Source of the DNA: Allopusillimonas ginsengisoli
GTDB taxonomy: Bacteria; Pseudomonadota; Gammaproteobacteria; Burkholderiales; Burkholderiaceae_B
Assembly (NCBI GenBank): GCA_005239165.1
Contig: RAPG01000011.1
Span: forward strand, 62,001-126,000
DNA length: 64,000 bases
Reading direction: 5' to 3'
In this document: in pieces, positions 17,963 to 27,952 of the stretch
How the letters are laid out: each line of letters begins with the position of its first letter
Position numbering within the stretch: position 1 is the first letter of the stretch
The notes under the pieces: generated by a model
Database searches by the model: none
Told to the model about the DNA's origin: nothing
What the model saw: only the letters and a program-made list of their open reading frames with translations
Position numbers and translations under genes: made by a program

Positions 17963-19233
17963 TGACACGAAAATCAATTTCACGCAGAGTTTATCGCGCC
18001 ATACTGGCGGTGAGCGTGATCAGCATGATCGCCATGGTTGTGACCGTAATGCTTGTGAACGAAGACCTTGAAAGCACCATGCTAGAGGTTGAGTTTGCAC
18101 AAGAACGCGATTTCATACTCATGAACCACACAGGCGACGACGTGCTGCTGTGGGACTCACCCAATCTCGCCGTTGTTTTCGTGCCTACTGGCAAACCCCG
18201 CCCTGCGGTGTTGCCACGGGTGTTTCGCGGCTTGCCCGACAATTACTCAGAAGAGACAGAGCTCGACGGCGAAACGTATCTGATCACCATACGTACAGTG
18301 GATACCGGTCTACTCTACGTTGCTAAAAACATTACACACTTCGAGAACCGCGAATCGTTGTTTCAGTTGGCGCTGGTTCTTATTGCCCTGGTCATCATTG
18401 CACTAAGCCTCATACTCGCTGTATTGAGCAGCCGCCGCATTGTCAGGCCGCTGACGCTGCTCTCAGAACGGATAAGCAGGATTCCTGTCGGAACCCACAT
18501 GCCCAGAATGGAAACCGACTACGTTGATGCTGAACTGAATTCCATCGCCACAACGTTCAATCGCTTTCTTGATGAATTAGAGTCTTACGTACGACGAGAG
18601 CAGTCTCTGCTCAGCCTGGCCAGCCATGAACTGCGCACGCCCATAGCGGTAATGTCGGGCGCGCTGGAAATTCTGGAATTGCGCGATCAATTAAACGCAA
18701 ATGACCAGGCCACACTGATGCGAATACGCCGAGCCTGCGACGAAATGAAAGACAATGTCGACATACTGCTCAAGCTAGCCCGCCGTGAACCCGACACTGA
18801 GATACGCGAAATATTTGATGTGAGCGCTACCGTGCAACGGGTTATTGATGACCTGGCAGTCAGCCATCATGCTGCAGAGCGCGTAACCCTCGACACCAGG
18901 GCCAGGCTTGAAGTGAAAAGCGACCCAACCATGGTGCGCATGTTACTGCGCAATCTCATTCAAAACGCTATCCAGCACACCAAGGGCGATATCCGGGTAA
19001 CGATATCGGCAGGCATCATTGAAATAGAAGACCAGGGGACAGGGCTGAACCCCACCCAGCAGGCAATACTCCGAGGAGAAAAAGTCATCGCTGCTGACGG
19101 GCTAACGCTCAGTGGGCTGGGTCTTTATATTGTGACCCTGATGGCAGAAAGATTGGGCTGGGGGCTCGACATTGCACAGACTGACAGTATTGGAACAAGA
19201 ATACGGCTAACGCCCGTGCAGCGCTCTTACTGA
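17962..19233 (+). CDS. Sensor histidine kinase
   Basis: 423-residue membrane kinase partnered with the preceding regulator. The first membrane segment is at about residues 10-32, a short periplasmic sensor domain of about 95 residues follows, then the second membrane segment (about 133-155), a HAMP linker, the dimerisation/H-box SHELRTP (phospho-acceptor His at about 220) and the ATP-binding domain with N-box NLIQNAIQHT, DQGTGL and GLGLYIV. The signal is unknown. The periplasmic domain has the small size of PmrB/QseC-like sensors. Confidence 0.9.
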   Translation: MTRKSISRRVYRAILAVSVISMIAMVVTVMLVNEDLESTMLEVEFAQERDFILMNHTGDDVLLWDSPNLAVVFVPTGKPRPAVLPRVFRGLPDNYSEETELDGETYLITIRTVDTGLLYVAKNITHFENRESLFQLALVLIALVIIALSLILAVLSSRRIVRPLTLLSERISRIPVGTHMPRMETDYVDAELNSIATTFNRFLDELESYVRREQSLLSLASHELRTPIAVMSGALEILELRDQLNANDQATLMRIRRACDEMKDNVDILLKLARREPDTEIREIFDVSATVQRVIDDLAVSHHAAERVTLDTRARLEVKSDPTMVRMLLRNLIQNAIQHTKGDIRVTISAGIIEIEDQGTGLNPTQQAILRGEKVIAADGLTLSGLGLYIVTLMAERLGWGLDIAQTDSIGTRIRLTPVQRSY

Positions 19234-19369
19234 TTGGCACATACGCCTGTAGCTGCCTGCACGGGAGCCTTAGCGGTGGCCGCCTGCTCTCATACAGCTG
19301 CGCCGACATGGGGTCAGGTCGTCACATTCAAAAAAATTAAAAATAAAAAAGAAGAGACGCGGAGCCCAG
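19234..19369. other. Spacer between the kinase gene and the minisatellite
   Basis: No gene. An A-rich run (about 19329-19352) sits before the repeat array. Confidence 0.4.
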
Positions 19370-19690
19370 AACCTGAGGCCTGAGGCCTGGGGCTTGGGAC
19401 GTGGGGCTTGGGACGTGGGATGCTGGGCCTGGGGCTGTCGACCCTCGGCACTCGACCTGAGACCTGAGACCTGAGACCTGAGACCTGAGACCTGAGACCT
19501 GAGACCTGAGACCTGAGACCTGAGACTTGGGACTTGGGACTTGGGACTTGAGACTTGAAACCTGGGACCTGGGACCTGGGACCTGGGACCTGGGACCTGG
19601 GACTTGAGACTTGAGACTTGAGACTTGAAACCTGGGACCTGGCTCCTGGGGCGCTGGGCGTCGGGTCTGGGACGTCGGGTCTGGGACGTC
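19370..19690. repeat. Heptanucleotide minisatellite
   Basis: The core (about 19454-19650) is roughly 28 head-to-tail 7-bp units. Variants occur in blocks: about nine GAGACCT-type units, then GGGACTT, a GAGACTT/GAAACCT transition, six GGGACCT units, and again GAGACTT. The transition block occurs twice, a higher-order duplication. Degenerate units extend to both sides (GGGACGT, GGGGCTT). The array is open in several frames on the minus strand only because the unit lacks stop codons. Those frames read Ser/Gln/Val/Pro/Arg repeats and are not credible genes. Confidence 0.9.
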
Positions 19691-19864
19691 GGGTATAGGG
19701 CGAGAGTCATGAGGCGTGGAGCTTGCTTGGAGCATCGGACGCAGAACGTCGGACGAAAAAAATTTGAATTACTCCCTCATTTTGACAAAACATTGATTAT
19801 TTATTGACACTTTTTTGTTGCCCGTATTCGTATTCTTGCGCCATCACATCAATACAAGAAATGA

Positions 19865-20326
19865 ATGTCGGCATTGAACTCTGTCTCATCGTCAGCGCAG
19901 CGCGACGCGCTGAACCCGCCCGGACTACCCACGCCCGAAGGCGCATCGCTTGCAACTCAGATATTTAACTTTCTGATATCAGGCGGTTTCGCGACTCTTT
20001 TGCACTGGGCGGTAATGGCCGCACTTGCAAAAGCCGGCATGCAGCCAATATGGGCAACCTCCATGGGTGCGGTGGCCGGCTCCATCCTCAACTATTTGCT
20101 CCAGTTCTATTGGACTTTTCGCGGCAGTGGCATGCACGGCAAGGCCATTCCTGCTTATGTCTGCGCCGTGATCATGGGCTGGGGTGTCAATGCAGGCATT
20201 TTCTATCTTTTGATGTCGTTTGCCCATTCAAGCCTGTATACCGCGCAGATCTGCGCGACCGCAGTCGTCGCAATCATTAATTTCACCGTTTACAAAAGGA
20301 TGGTGTTCCATGAATGCCTTAATTGA
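19865..20326 (+). CDS. GtrA family membrane protein (candidate polyprenyl-phosphate-sugar flippase)
   Basis: 153 residues with four membrane segments typical of GtrA/DPMS3 proteins (FLISGGFATLLHWAVMAAL, a SxxNYLLQFYWTF motif at about residue 75, two more helices). GtrA proteins are thought to help flip undecaprenyl-phosphate-linked sugars to the periplasm. It overlaps the following GT2 gene by 17 bp and shares its operon with that and an ArnT-like transferase, the classic three-part lipid-linked sugar pathway. The start ATG is the first in frame. Confidence 0.88.
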   Translation: MSALNSVSSSAQRDALNPPGLPTPEGASLATQIFNFLISGGFATLLHWAVMAALAKAGMQPIWATSMGAVAGSILNYLLQFYWTFRGSGMHGKAIPAYVCAVIMGWGVNAGIFYLLMSFAHSSLYTAQICATAVVAIINFTVYKRMVFHECLN

Positions 20327-21422
20327 GAACTGGCGCACCGGGTTTCACACTGACCGCAAGGTAGAAGTGTCAATTGTGGTGCCGCTCTATAACGAACACG
20401 AAGTGATCATGATGATGCACGAGCGATTGACCGCTGTGCTCCTCGGCCTGGGCGTCTGCTATGAGCTAGTTCTGGTGGATGATGGCAGTCGCGACGGCAC
20501 GCCCCATATGATGAAGCGTCTGACCCAAAAAGACCCAGCCGTTACCGCTGTATTTTTGAGCAGAAATTTCGGCAAAGAGGCCGCCCTGACAGCAGGACTT
20601 GAGCACGCTACCGGCGATTCCGTCATCATCATGGACGCCGACTTGCAAGACCCTCCTGAGCTCATTCCAAAAATGCTCAAGGCATGGAAAGACGGTGCCG
20701 ACGTCGTGTGCATGCGCCGCCGCTCAAGAGCGGGCGAAACCTGGTTCAAGCGATACAGTGCCCACCAGTTTTATCGGGTGCTCAACGCCATCAGTGACGT
20801 GGACATTCCTCCTGATACCGGCGATTTCCGCCTGCTAAGCCGCAAAGCCGTCGACATGCTGAAGCAGCTGAACGAGCGCAACCGCTACATGAAAGGTTTA
20901 TTCGCCTGGATCGGCCTGCCAACTACGGTGATCGAATACGACCGCATGCCGCGCGCGGCCGGCGTCACCAAATGGGATTACCTCAGCCTGTTCAACCTCG
21001 CTTTCCAGGGCATTACGTCATTTTCCACTGCACCACTTCGCATCGCGATGGGGGTCGGACTATTGACGGCGCTTTTCGGCGTGCTCTTCACCGTCTGGAT
21101 CGTGATCAAAACCTTGTTTCTGGGTGACCCGGTACAAGGCTACCCTTCACTGATTTCCATGATCACGATACTTGGCGGCGCGCAACTGCTGTCTATCGGA
21201 CTACTTGGCGAATACATAGGAAAAACGTATTACGAAGCCAAGCAACGCCCCGTGTACCTCGTGCGCGATGTGTTAAGCCGGCGCCGGGCAGCACACCGTG
21301 CAGCCTCAGCAAGCCCTGAAGCCCATATGGAAGCTGCCAGGGCAGCGGCTGCCGCCACGGCAAGCGCCGCCGCTGCAGCAGCAGCCACATCAGGAAAAGA
21401 CGCGTATGCCACGTACAAGTAA
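20310..21422 (+). CDS. Family 2 glycosyltransferase (GtrB/ArnC-like polyprenyl-phosphate sugar synthase)
   Basis: 370 residues from ATG 20310. The GT-A catalytic domain shows SIVVPLYNE near residue 18, DDGSRDGT, and the metal-binding DADLQDPPE (about residues 108-116). Two C-terminal membrane helices (about 235-305) anchor it to the inner membrane. It should transfer a sugar from a nucleotide donor to undecaprenyl phosphate. The C-terminal 45 residues are an Ala-rich tail (ATASAAAAAAATSG) unlike typical family members. It overlaps gtrA upstream and the GT39 gene downstream (17 bp). Confidence 0.9.
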   Translation: MNALIENWRTGFHTDRKVEVSIVVPLYNEHEVIMMMHERLTAVLLGLGVCYELVLVDDGSRDGTPHMMKRLTQKDPAVTAVFLSRNFGKEAALTAGLEHATGDSVIIMDADLQDPPELIPKMLKAWKDGADVVCMRRRSRAGETWFKRYSAHQFYRVLNAISDVDIPPDTGDFRLLSRKAVDMLKQLNERNRYMKGLFAWIGLPTTVIEYDRMPRAAGVTKWDYLSLFNLAFQGITSFSTAPLRIAMGVGLLTALFGVLFTVWIVIKTLFLGDPVQGYPSLISMITILGGAQLLSIGLLGEYIGKTYYEAKQRPVYLVRDVLSRRRAAHRAASASPEAHMEAARAAAAATASAAAAAAATSGKDAYATYK

Positions 21423-22959
21423 AGCAGCGTGGGGCTTGCTGGCGATAGTTTTGCTGCTGCCGCTAATTTTGATGGCGATTGTGCCGCTCTATGACACCAG
21501 CGAGCCCCGCTATGCAGAGATAGCCCGCATCATGGCTCAGACCGGAGACTGGATTACGCCCTGGTTCAGCCCTGGTGTGCCCTTCTGGGGCAAGCCGCCT
21601 CTTTCATTCTGGGCGCAGGCCCTGTCCATGAAGGCATTCGGGTATAACGAGTTTGCCGCCCGCCTGCCATCATGGCTCTGTCTGGTTTTCTCAAACGCCA
21701 TCATCATTACGGGATTACGCTCGCTGCAGACACCACGTATTGCCATGCTGGCGGCACTTATCTACAGCACCTCCGCGCTTGTGTATATAAGCTCTGGCGC
21801 CGTACTGACTGACCCATTTCTCGCACTGGGTACCACGCTGTCACTGATTTCATTTGCCATGTCAGTACACAACCACAACCTGATTGTTGCCGACGGCGGC
21901 AATCAGTTGGAGCAAGCGGCAAGCGCACCCAGAAAATGGAGCGTACTGGCGTGGCAATATGGTTTCTTTTTCGGCCTGGCTATCGGCCTTCTATCCAAAG
22001 GACCTCTGGCCGTCGTGGTGAGCTTTGCGCCAATCGTAGTGTGGTATGCCATCACACGCAAAACCGGCGTACTGCGGGCTGCGCTGCCCTGGGGCAAAGG
22101 GCTTGCCCTAACGGCCGCGCTTAGCCTGCCCTGGTATGTACTGGCCGAGATCAAGACGCCTGGATTTATTGATTACTTTATTGTCGGCGAACACTTTCGC
22201 AGGTTTCTGGACCCAGGCTGGCAAGGCGATTTATACGGCACGGCTCACAAACGAACTTACGGTGCCATTTGGCTATTCTGGTTGCAAGCCTCGCTTCCCT
22301 GGGGCATTGTCATGCTGGCTGGCTTACTGGGCGCATTGCGTAACCTGCGCCTGCGATCAGCGACCAAGGCCGTGAGCCAAGATCCATTTTTCGGCTACTG
22401 GTTGGCAAGTGCGCTGTTCACACCCCTGTTTTTCACCGTGTCTGCCAACATCCTCTGGACTTATCTATTGCCTTCCCTGGCCGGGTTCAGTGTGCTCGCC
22501 GCGATTTTTACAGATCAGCTAAACAGACAGTCTGTACTTTCATGGCGTGCGATTCTTGGTGTTGCCGGTGTCGTTCCCACGCTGGCATTGGTGTTCAGTG
22601 TGGCGGTATGGATAGCCCCCAATTTGCGCAACTCGGAGCGCGGCCTGGTCAGCTACGTAATGCAGCACAATTCGCCGGCGACACCCTTGCTTTATCTGTC
22701 AAAGCCGCCTTTTTCAGCCGAATTTTATTCTGCCGGTAGCGTGCATGAAATAAAGGAGAGCCAGTTAAAACAAGCCTCGGCATGTGGCACGCCATTTTAT
22801 TTGGCAATTCCAAAGAAGAAGCAGATGGAAGTCGCAGGCCTCATTGAAAGGCCCCTTGAACAGCTGTACACCAACAAGCGGTACGTTCTTGTAAGGGTTG
22901 CCGGTCAACATGATTGCCAACTACCGCAACAGGCATTGAGGACGGTTTCATCGCGGTGA
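21406..22959 (+). CDS. ArnT/GT39-like glycosyltransferase (lipid-sugar to envelope acceptor)
   Basis: 517 residues from ATG 21406, which has AGGA upstream inside the end of the GT2 gene. The N-terminal part carries YDTSEPRYAEIARIM, the PMT/ArnT acidic loop motif, and WGKPPLSFWAQALS, followed by about eleven membrane helices and a periplasmic C-terminal domain. It would move the sugar from undecaprenyl phosphate to an acceptor such as a lipid A phosphate. Bordetella has a comparable lipid A glucosamine modification locus (lgm), so a similar role is plausible. The acceptor is not provable here. Confidence 0.88.
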   Translation: MPRTSKAAWGLLAIVLLLPLILMAIVPLYDTSEPRYAEIARIMAQTGDWITPWFSPGVPFWGKPPLSFWAQALSMKAFGYNEFAARLPSWLCLVFSNAIIITGLRSLQTPRIAMLAALIYSTSALVYISSGAVLTDPFLALGTTLSLISFAMSVHNHNLIVADGGNQLEQAASAPRKWSVLAWQYGFFFGLAIGLLSKGPLAVVVSFAPIVVWYAITRKTGVLRAALPWGKGLALTAALSLPWYVLAEIKTPGFIDYFIVGEHFRRFLDPGWQGDLYGTAHKRTYGAIWLFWLQASLPWGIVMLAGLLGALRNLRLRSATKAVSQDPFFGYWLASALFTPLFFTVSANILWTYLLPSLAGFSVLAAIFTDQLNRQSVLSWRAILGVAGVVPTLALVFSVAVWIAPNLRNSERGLVSYVMQHNSPATPLLYLSKPPFSAEFYSAGSVHEIKESQLKQASACGTPFYLAIPKKKQMEVAGLIERPLEQLYTNKRYVLVRVAGQHDCQLPQQALRTVSSR

Positions 22960-23028
22960 CATTGCGCGAAACCACAGCGTTTGCCATCGCCGATTTAGTT
23001 CAAGAACCTAGAGAACCACGCCCCTTAG

Positions 23029-23409
23029 CTACTGACTCAGTTCCGATATCTCGATCAGATTCAGATCGGGATCTCGCAAATAGATGGACCGTATGGGGCC
23101 GGTAGCGCCCGTGCGCATTACAGGCCCTTCAATAATGCTGGCTCCGCGTTGCTGCAATGAGGCCACAACCTCATCAAGAGGCTGGCTGGCGATAAAACAC
23201 AAGTCAAGCGCACCCGGAACCGGCGTATGTGCTTTGGGCTCGAATTCTCTGCCTTTGACATGAATATTAATTTTTTGATTGCCAAAGAGCAGCGCCTTTC
23301 GCCCATCGCCAAACTCTTGAAGCTGCATGCCCAAAAGCTCGGTGTAGAACCGAATACAAGCCTGCTCATCGCAGGTTGTCAGTACGAGATGGTCTAGATG
23401 ATCGATCAT
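23029..23409 (-). CDS. VOC-superfamily (glyoxalase/dioxygenase-like) protein
   Basis: 126 residues forming two beta-alpha-beta-beta-beta modules. DHLVLTTCDEQACIRFYTELLG opens the first, and LRDPDLNLIEISEL closes the second with the conserved metal-ligand glutamate; the first ligand is His5 or His7. Single-domain members dimerise and act as glyoxalases, fosfomycin-resistance enzymes or ring-cleavage dioxygenases. The substrate is unknown. It is convergent with the GT39 gene and not in an operon. Confidence 0.82.
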   Translation of the reverse strand: MIDHLDHLVLTTCDEQACIRFYTELLGMQLQEFGDGRKALLFGNQKINIHVKGREFEPKAHTPVPGALDLCFIASQPLDEVVASLQQRGASIIEGPVMRTGATGPIRSIYLRDPDLNLIEISELSQ

Positions 23410-23554
23410 GGTATTGCTCGTAGTCGAAACAAAATAACTATAACAAGGTGTGCCTGATGATCGGCTTCATCCGCCTGGATGCTTGTCGGGCCATTCAATT
23501 GGGAGTGCCATGCTCGGCCACAATAGGGCGCTACATCCGGAGCGCTTGGCACCG

Positions 23555-23583
23555 TTGACCAAGTAAGGAAATATCCTTACAAT
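23555..23583 (+). promoter_or_regulatory. Promoter with embedded operator of the prlF-yhaV operon
   Basis: A -35 TTGACC (23555-23560) and a -10 TACAAT (23578-23583) are 17 bp apart. The spacer is filled by a perfect 7-bp inverted repeat, GTAAGGA-AATA-TCCTTAC (23563-23580). Antitoxins of this family repress their own operon, and an operator inside the promoter fits that. Confidence 0.7.
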
Positions 23584-23610
23584 CAAAACATTGTTATCGG
23601 GAGAACCACG

Positions 23611-23928
23611 ATGCCAGCCATTCATGAAGTTGCCACACTGACCTCCAAAGGCCAGATCACACTGCCCAAGTCCATCCGGCAGGCTCTGGGGGTGGATACC
23701 GGTAGCAAGGTTGCGTTCGATCTGCGTGGCGGCGAAGTCGTCGTTACCCGTGCTGATGCCGAACATGAAGATCCCGCCATTGCCGCATTCCTGGCCCTGC
23801 TGGCGCGCGATATTGAAGCTGGCCGGCATGTTCGTGGGCTGCCAGAGGATTTGGCTCGCACCATGCTGGAGCACGCAGGACACAATGTAGAGCTAGGCCA
23901 CGATTTCGATGAGGACGTGGAAATCTGA
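23611..23928 (+). CDS. prlF: Type II antitoxin PrlF (SohA), AbrB-like
   Basis: 105 residues. The N-terminal swapped-hairpin AbrB DNA-binding domain is evident in ATLTSKGQITLPKSIRQALG (about residues 8-27), and the acidic helical C-terminus (DEDVEI at the end) would wrap the toxin. It neutralises the ribosome-associated RNase YhaV and represses the operon. The start ATG follows GGGAGAACC at a good spacing. The stop overlaps the toxin start (TGATG), a hallmark of coupled toxin-antitoxin pairs. Confidence 0.9.
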   Translation: MPAIHEVATLTSKGQITLPKSIRQALGVDTGSKVAFDLRGGEVVVTRADAEHEDPAIAAFLALLARDIEAGRHVRGLPEDLARTMLEHAGHNVELGHDFDEDVEI

Positions 23929-24380
23929 TGCAACGGCATGGCTGGACACTGCTGTTCCATGACAATCTGATTGAGCAGTTAATGAGGCTACGCACAGCTG
24001 TTCTGCGTGCGCAAGAGAACGACCCAGAGGGATTTGAGTCAAACTCCAACGTCAAGTTCTTCCGGGCTTTAATCCAGTTGATACAAGACCAGGTACCAGG
24101 CGACCCGGCACGCCACGAATATCGTCAAGGCAACACATTGGGGCCGGCCTATCGCCACTGGCGGCGGGCCAAGCTCGGAAGGCGGTATCCGCTGTTCTTC
24201 CGGTATGACTCGACGGCGAAGGTCATTGTGTATGCCTGGATCAACGACGCGCAGACACTGCGGTTAGCGGGCAGTAAGTCGGACCCCTATGCCGTATTCG
24301 AAAAGATGCTCGGGCGCGGAAACCCACCAGACGACTGGAACGCGTTGGTACTGGCAAGCAGACAGGATTGGAGCGGGTGA
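23928..24380 (+). CDS. yhaV: Type II toxin YhaV (RelE-superfamily RNase)
   Basis: 150 residues beginning QRHGWTLLFHDNLIEQL, with the family core ALIQLIQDQVPGDPARHEYRQGNTLGPAYRHWRRAKLGRRYPLFFRY and VIVYAWINDAQTLR. YhaV cleaves mRNA at the ribosome. The gene runs into the 3' end of the tRNA-Gly gene on the other strand: its last codons (Trp-Ser-Gly-stop) are read from the antisense of the tRNA CCA end and acceptor stem. This suggests the pair arrived next to a tRNA attachment site. Toxin and antitoxin both look intact. Confidence 0.9.
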   Translation: MQRHGWTLLFHDNLIEQLMRLRTAVLRAQENDPEGFESNSNVKFFRALIQLIQDQVPGDPARHEYRQGNTLGPAYRHWRRAKLGRRYPLFFRYDSTAKVIVYAWINDAQTLRLAGSKSDPYAVFEKMLGRGNPPDDWNALVLASRQDWSG

Positions 24381-24442
24381 AGGGAATCGAACCCTCGTAT
24401 GCAGCTTGGGAAGCTGCCGTTCTACCATTGAACTACACCCGC
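24369..24442 (-). tRNA. tRNA-Gly (anticodon CCC)
   Basis: The 74-nt minus-strand gene starts GCGGGTGTAGTTCAATGG and ends with an encoded CCA at 24369-24371. The anticodon arm is GCAGC-TTCCCAA-GCTGC, giving CCC; the T arm is GAGGG-TTCGATT-CCCTT and the acceptor stem GCGGGTG/CACCCGC. It overlaps 12 bp of the yhaV toxin gene on the opposite strand. Confidence 0.96.
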
Positions 24443-24551
24443 ATCGCGAAGCCTGGCATTATAGCCCCAGCAAAGCCCCGTTTTGAACCAGCCCAGCAGT
24501 TTTTTTGAAAAACTCGCCGAAACGCCCCGCTGGCTGGCTACAATTGCGGCT

Positions 24552-25310
24552 ATGAACTCGACCAATCCACAAGCCGCGCCAGCAACAGAGCAAACGTCTC
24601 AAGATGACAGCTCGCCGCAGGTGACCACATCCACCTCGCCATCGGGCGTAGGTCATATACGCAGTTTTGTGCATCGCCGTGCGCACATTACTCCCAGCCA
24701 AAAAGAAGCACTCGACCGGCTTATGCCTTTGTGGTCTCTTTCATACCGCAAAGCACCGCTCAATGTCGAAAAAGCCTTTGGGCGTGATGCACCGCTTATT
24801 CTTGAGATCGGCTTTGGCATGGGCGAAACCACCCAAAAAATAGCCGACGCACGGCCCGACGACAATTTTCTGGGCATAGAAGTATTCAATGCCGGCGTCG
24901 GTGCTCTGCTCAAGCGCATAGACGAAGGCGGGCAAACCAATATCCGCATCATCCAGCACGATGCCGTTGAAGTGGTGCGCGATATGATCGTCCCTGACTC
25001 TCTGGCTGGCGTACATATTTATTTTCCCGACCCATGGCCCAAAAACCGCCACCACAAGCGCCGCCTGGTGCAGCCGCCGTTTGTTGCGCTGCTCGCCAGC
25101 CGTCTTGCCCCCGGGGGCTATATCCACTGCGCCACCGACTGGGAAAACTACGCCGAGCAAATGCTTGAGGTGCTGTCCGCTGAACCCTTACTGGTTAATA
25201 CTGCCAGTGGCTACGCCCAACGGCCAGAGTTTCGCCCCCAGACCAAGTTTGAAACACGCGGGCTGCGCCTGGGCCATGGCGTGTGGGATCTTATCTTTCG
25301 CCGGCAATAA
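24552..25310 (+). CDS. trmB: tRNA (guanine-N7-)-methyltransferase
   Basis: Methylates G46 in the variable loop of many tRNAs. From ATG 24552 it has 252 residues; TTG 24483 would extend it into a non-conserved leader. The SAM site is LILEIGFGMGE, followed by FLGIEVF, and the family signature is IHIYFPDPWPKNRHHKRRLVQ. The C-terminal TKFETRGLRLGHGVWDL is typical. A variable, acidic N-terminal extension of about 40 residues precedes the conserved RSFVHRRAHIT. It follows tRNA-Gly by about 110 bp and ends 15 bp before the peptidase gene. Confidence 0.95.
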   Translation: MNSTNPQAAPATEQTSQDDSSPQVTTSTSPSGVGHIRSFVHRRAHITPSQKEALDRLMPLWSLSYRKAPLNVEKAFGRDAPLILEIGFGMGETTQKIADARPDDNFLGIEVFNAGVGALLKRIDEGGQTNIRIIQHDAVEVVRDMIVPDSLAGVHIYFPDPWPKNRHHKRRLVQPPFVALLASRLAPGGYIHCATDWENYAEQMLEVLSAEPLLVNTASGYAQRPEFRPQTKFETRGLRLGHGVWDLIFRRQ

Positions 25311-25325
25311 CACAAGGACACACAC

Positions 25326-26264
25326 GTGTACCCAGAAATACAGCCATATGATCACGGGTTCCTGGATACTGGCGATGGCCACCAGGTGTATTGGGAGCTT
25401 TGCGGCAACCCGCAGGGCAAACCCACCGTCTTTCTGCACGGAGGGCCGGGCGGAGGCTGTTCACCGGCACACCGCCGGCTGTTCAACCCCGAACACTACA
25501 ACATTCTTTTGTTCGACCAGCGCGGATGCGGGCGCTCAAAACCCCATGCCAGCCTCGACAACAACACAACCTGGCATTTGGTCAGCGATATAGAGCGACT
25601 GCGTGTCGAGGTATTGAAGACCGAACGCATGCAGGTGTTTGGCGGTTCGTGGGGTTCAACGCTGGCGCTGGCCTATGCCGAAGCACATACCGACTGTGTC
25701 AGCGAGCTTATCGTACGCGGCATCTTCACCATACGCGAAGCCGAAATACGCTGGTTTTACCAAGAAGGCGCGTCCTGGCTGTTTCCTGAGCAATGGCAGC
25801 AGTATCTGGCGCCCATCCCCAGGGACGAACGTCACGACCTGGTGGCCGCCTACCATCGCCGTCTCACCGGTGACGACCGTACAGACCAGCTTCAGGCCGC
25901 ACATGCCTGGACGCAGTGGGAAAGCCACACCATTACCCTGTTGCCCAGCCCCGCCCATAATCAGTCACACGCCGACGACGACTCCGCGCTGGCCTTTGCC
26001 CGCATCGAGAACCACTACTTCACCCATAAAGGCTTTATGGAAGAAGGCCAACTGTTGCGCGACGCCCATAAGCTAAAAGATATACCGGGAGTAATTGTTC
26101 AGGGCCGCTACGATGCGTGCACGCCAGCACGCACGGCCTGGGATTTGCACCAGGCCTGGCCTGCAGCTGAATTTCATATTGTGGACGATGCCGGCCATGC
26201 CTTTGATGAGCCGGGCATACTGGCGCGACTCATTGCGGCCACTGACCAGTTCAGTCAGCGTTAG
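25326..26264 (+). CDS. pip: Prolyl aminopeptidase (proline iminopeptidase)
   Basis: 312-residue alpha/beta hydrolase that removes N-terminal proline from peptides (S33 family). The oxyanion HGGPGGGCSPAHRRLFNP, LFDQRGCGRSKPH and nucleophile elbow GGSWGST (catalytic Ser at about 109) are all present. The acid appears in GRYDACTP and the catalytic His in DDAGHAFDEPG near the C-terminus. The start is GTG. It is likely co-transcribed with trmB. Confidence 0.94.
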   Translation: MYPEIQPYDHGFLDTGDGHQVYWELCGNPQGKPTVFLHGGPGGGCSPAHRRLFNPEHYNILLFDQRGCGRSKPHASLDNNTTWHLVSDIERLRVEVLKTERMQVFGGSWGSTLALAYAEAHTDCVSELIVRGIFTIREAEIRWFYQEGASWLFPEQWQQYLAPIPRDERHDLVAAYHRRLTGDDRTDQLQAAHAWTQWESHTITLLPSPAHNQSHADDDSALAFARIENHYFTHKGFMEEGQLLRDAHKLKDIPGVIVQGRYDACTPARTAWDLHQAWPAAEFHIVDDAGHAFDEPGILARLIAATDQFSQR

Positions 26265-26282
26265 GGGTTCATGCCCGCCTAA

Positions 26283-26380
26283 GGTCCGATTAAATTCCGG
26301 TTGAGACCTGCTGAGGCCTACTTAGATCTGCTTAGGTCTATTATTTAGGCCTACTTAGGGCTGGTAAAGGCCGCTGGAGC
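26283..26380. repeat. Short degenerate repeats between pip and ffh
   Basis: AGGCCTACTTAG occurs twice (26314-26325 and 26347-26358), with related TTAGATCTGCTTAGGTCT text between. The pattern resembles slipped duplication of a CTTAGG-type motif. No function is evident. The flanking genes converge here. Confidence 0.6.
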
Positions 26381-26428
26381 CAGACCTAGGGCCAGACCAA
26401 GCGAGGGCCCGCCCACGGCCGCCAGTGC

Positions 26429-27850
<1,422 letters not shown>

Positions 27851-27880
27851 AAGGAAGTTTCGCTTAAACTAGTTAGTCGC

Positions 27881-27897
27881 AGTCTGGAATCCAGACT
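27881..27897. promoter_or_regulatory. Inverted repeat between divergent ffh and ccsA-like genes
   Basis: AGTCTGG-AAT-CCAGACT is a perfect 7-bp inverted repeat in the 100-bp divergent promoter region. It could be an operator or a short hairpin. No regulator is identified. Confidence 0.4.
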
Positions 27898-27952
27898 AAA
27901 ATAATCCGGTTTGGGGCTTGTCCCCGGCTTTGTAACCAGAACACAAGGGACT

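Noticed and set aside
19270..19735. Long minus-strand frames across the minisatellite, reading Ser/Gln/Val/Pro/Leu/Arg repeats.
   Set aside because: A 7-bp unit without stop codons gives open frames by chance; no ribosome site, no conserved domain.
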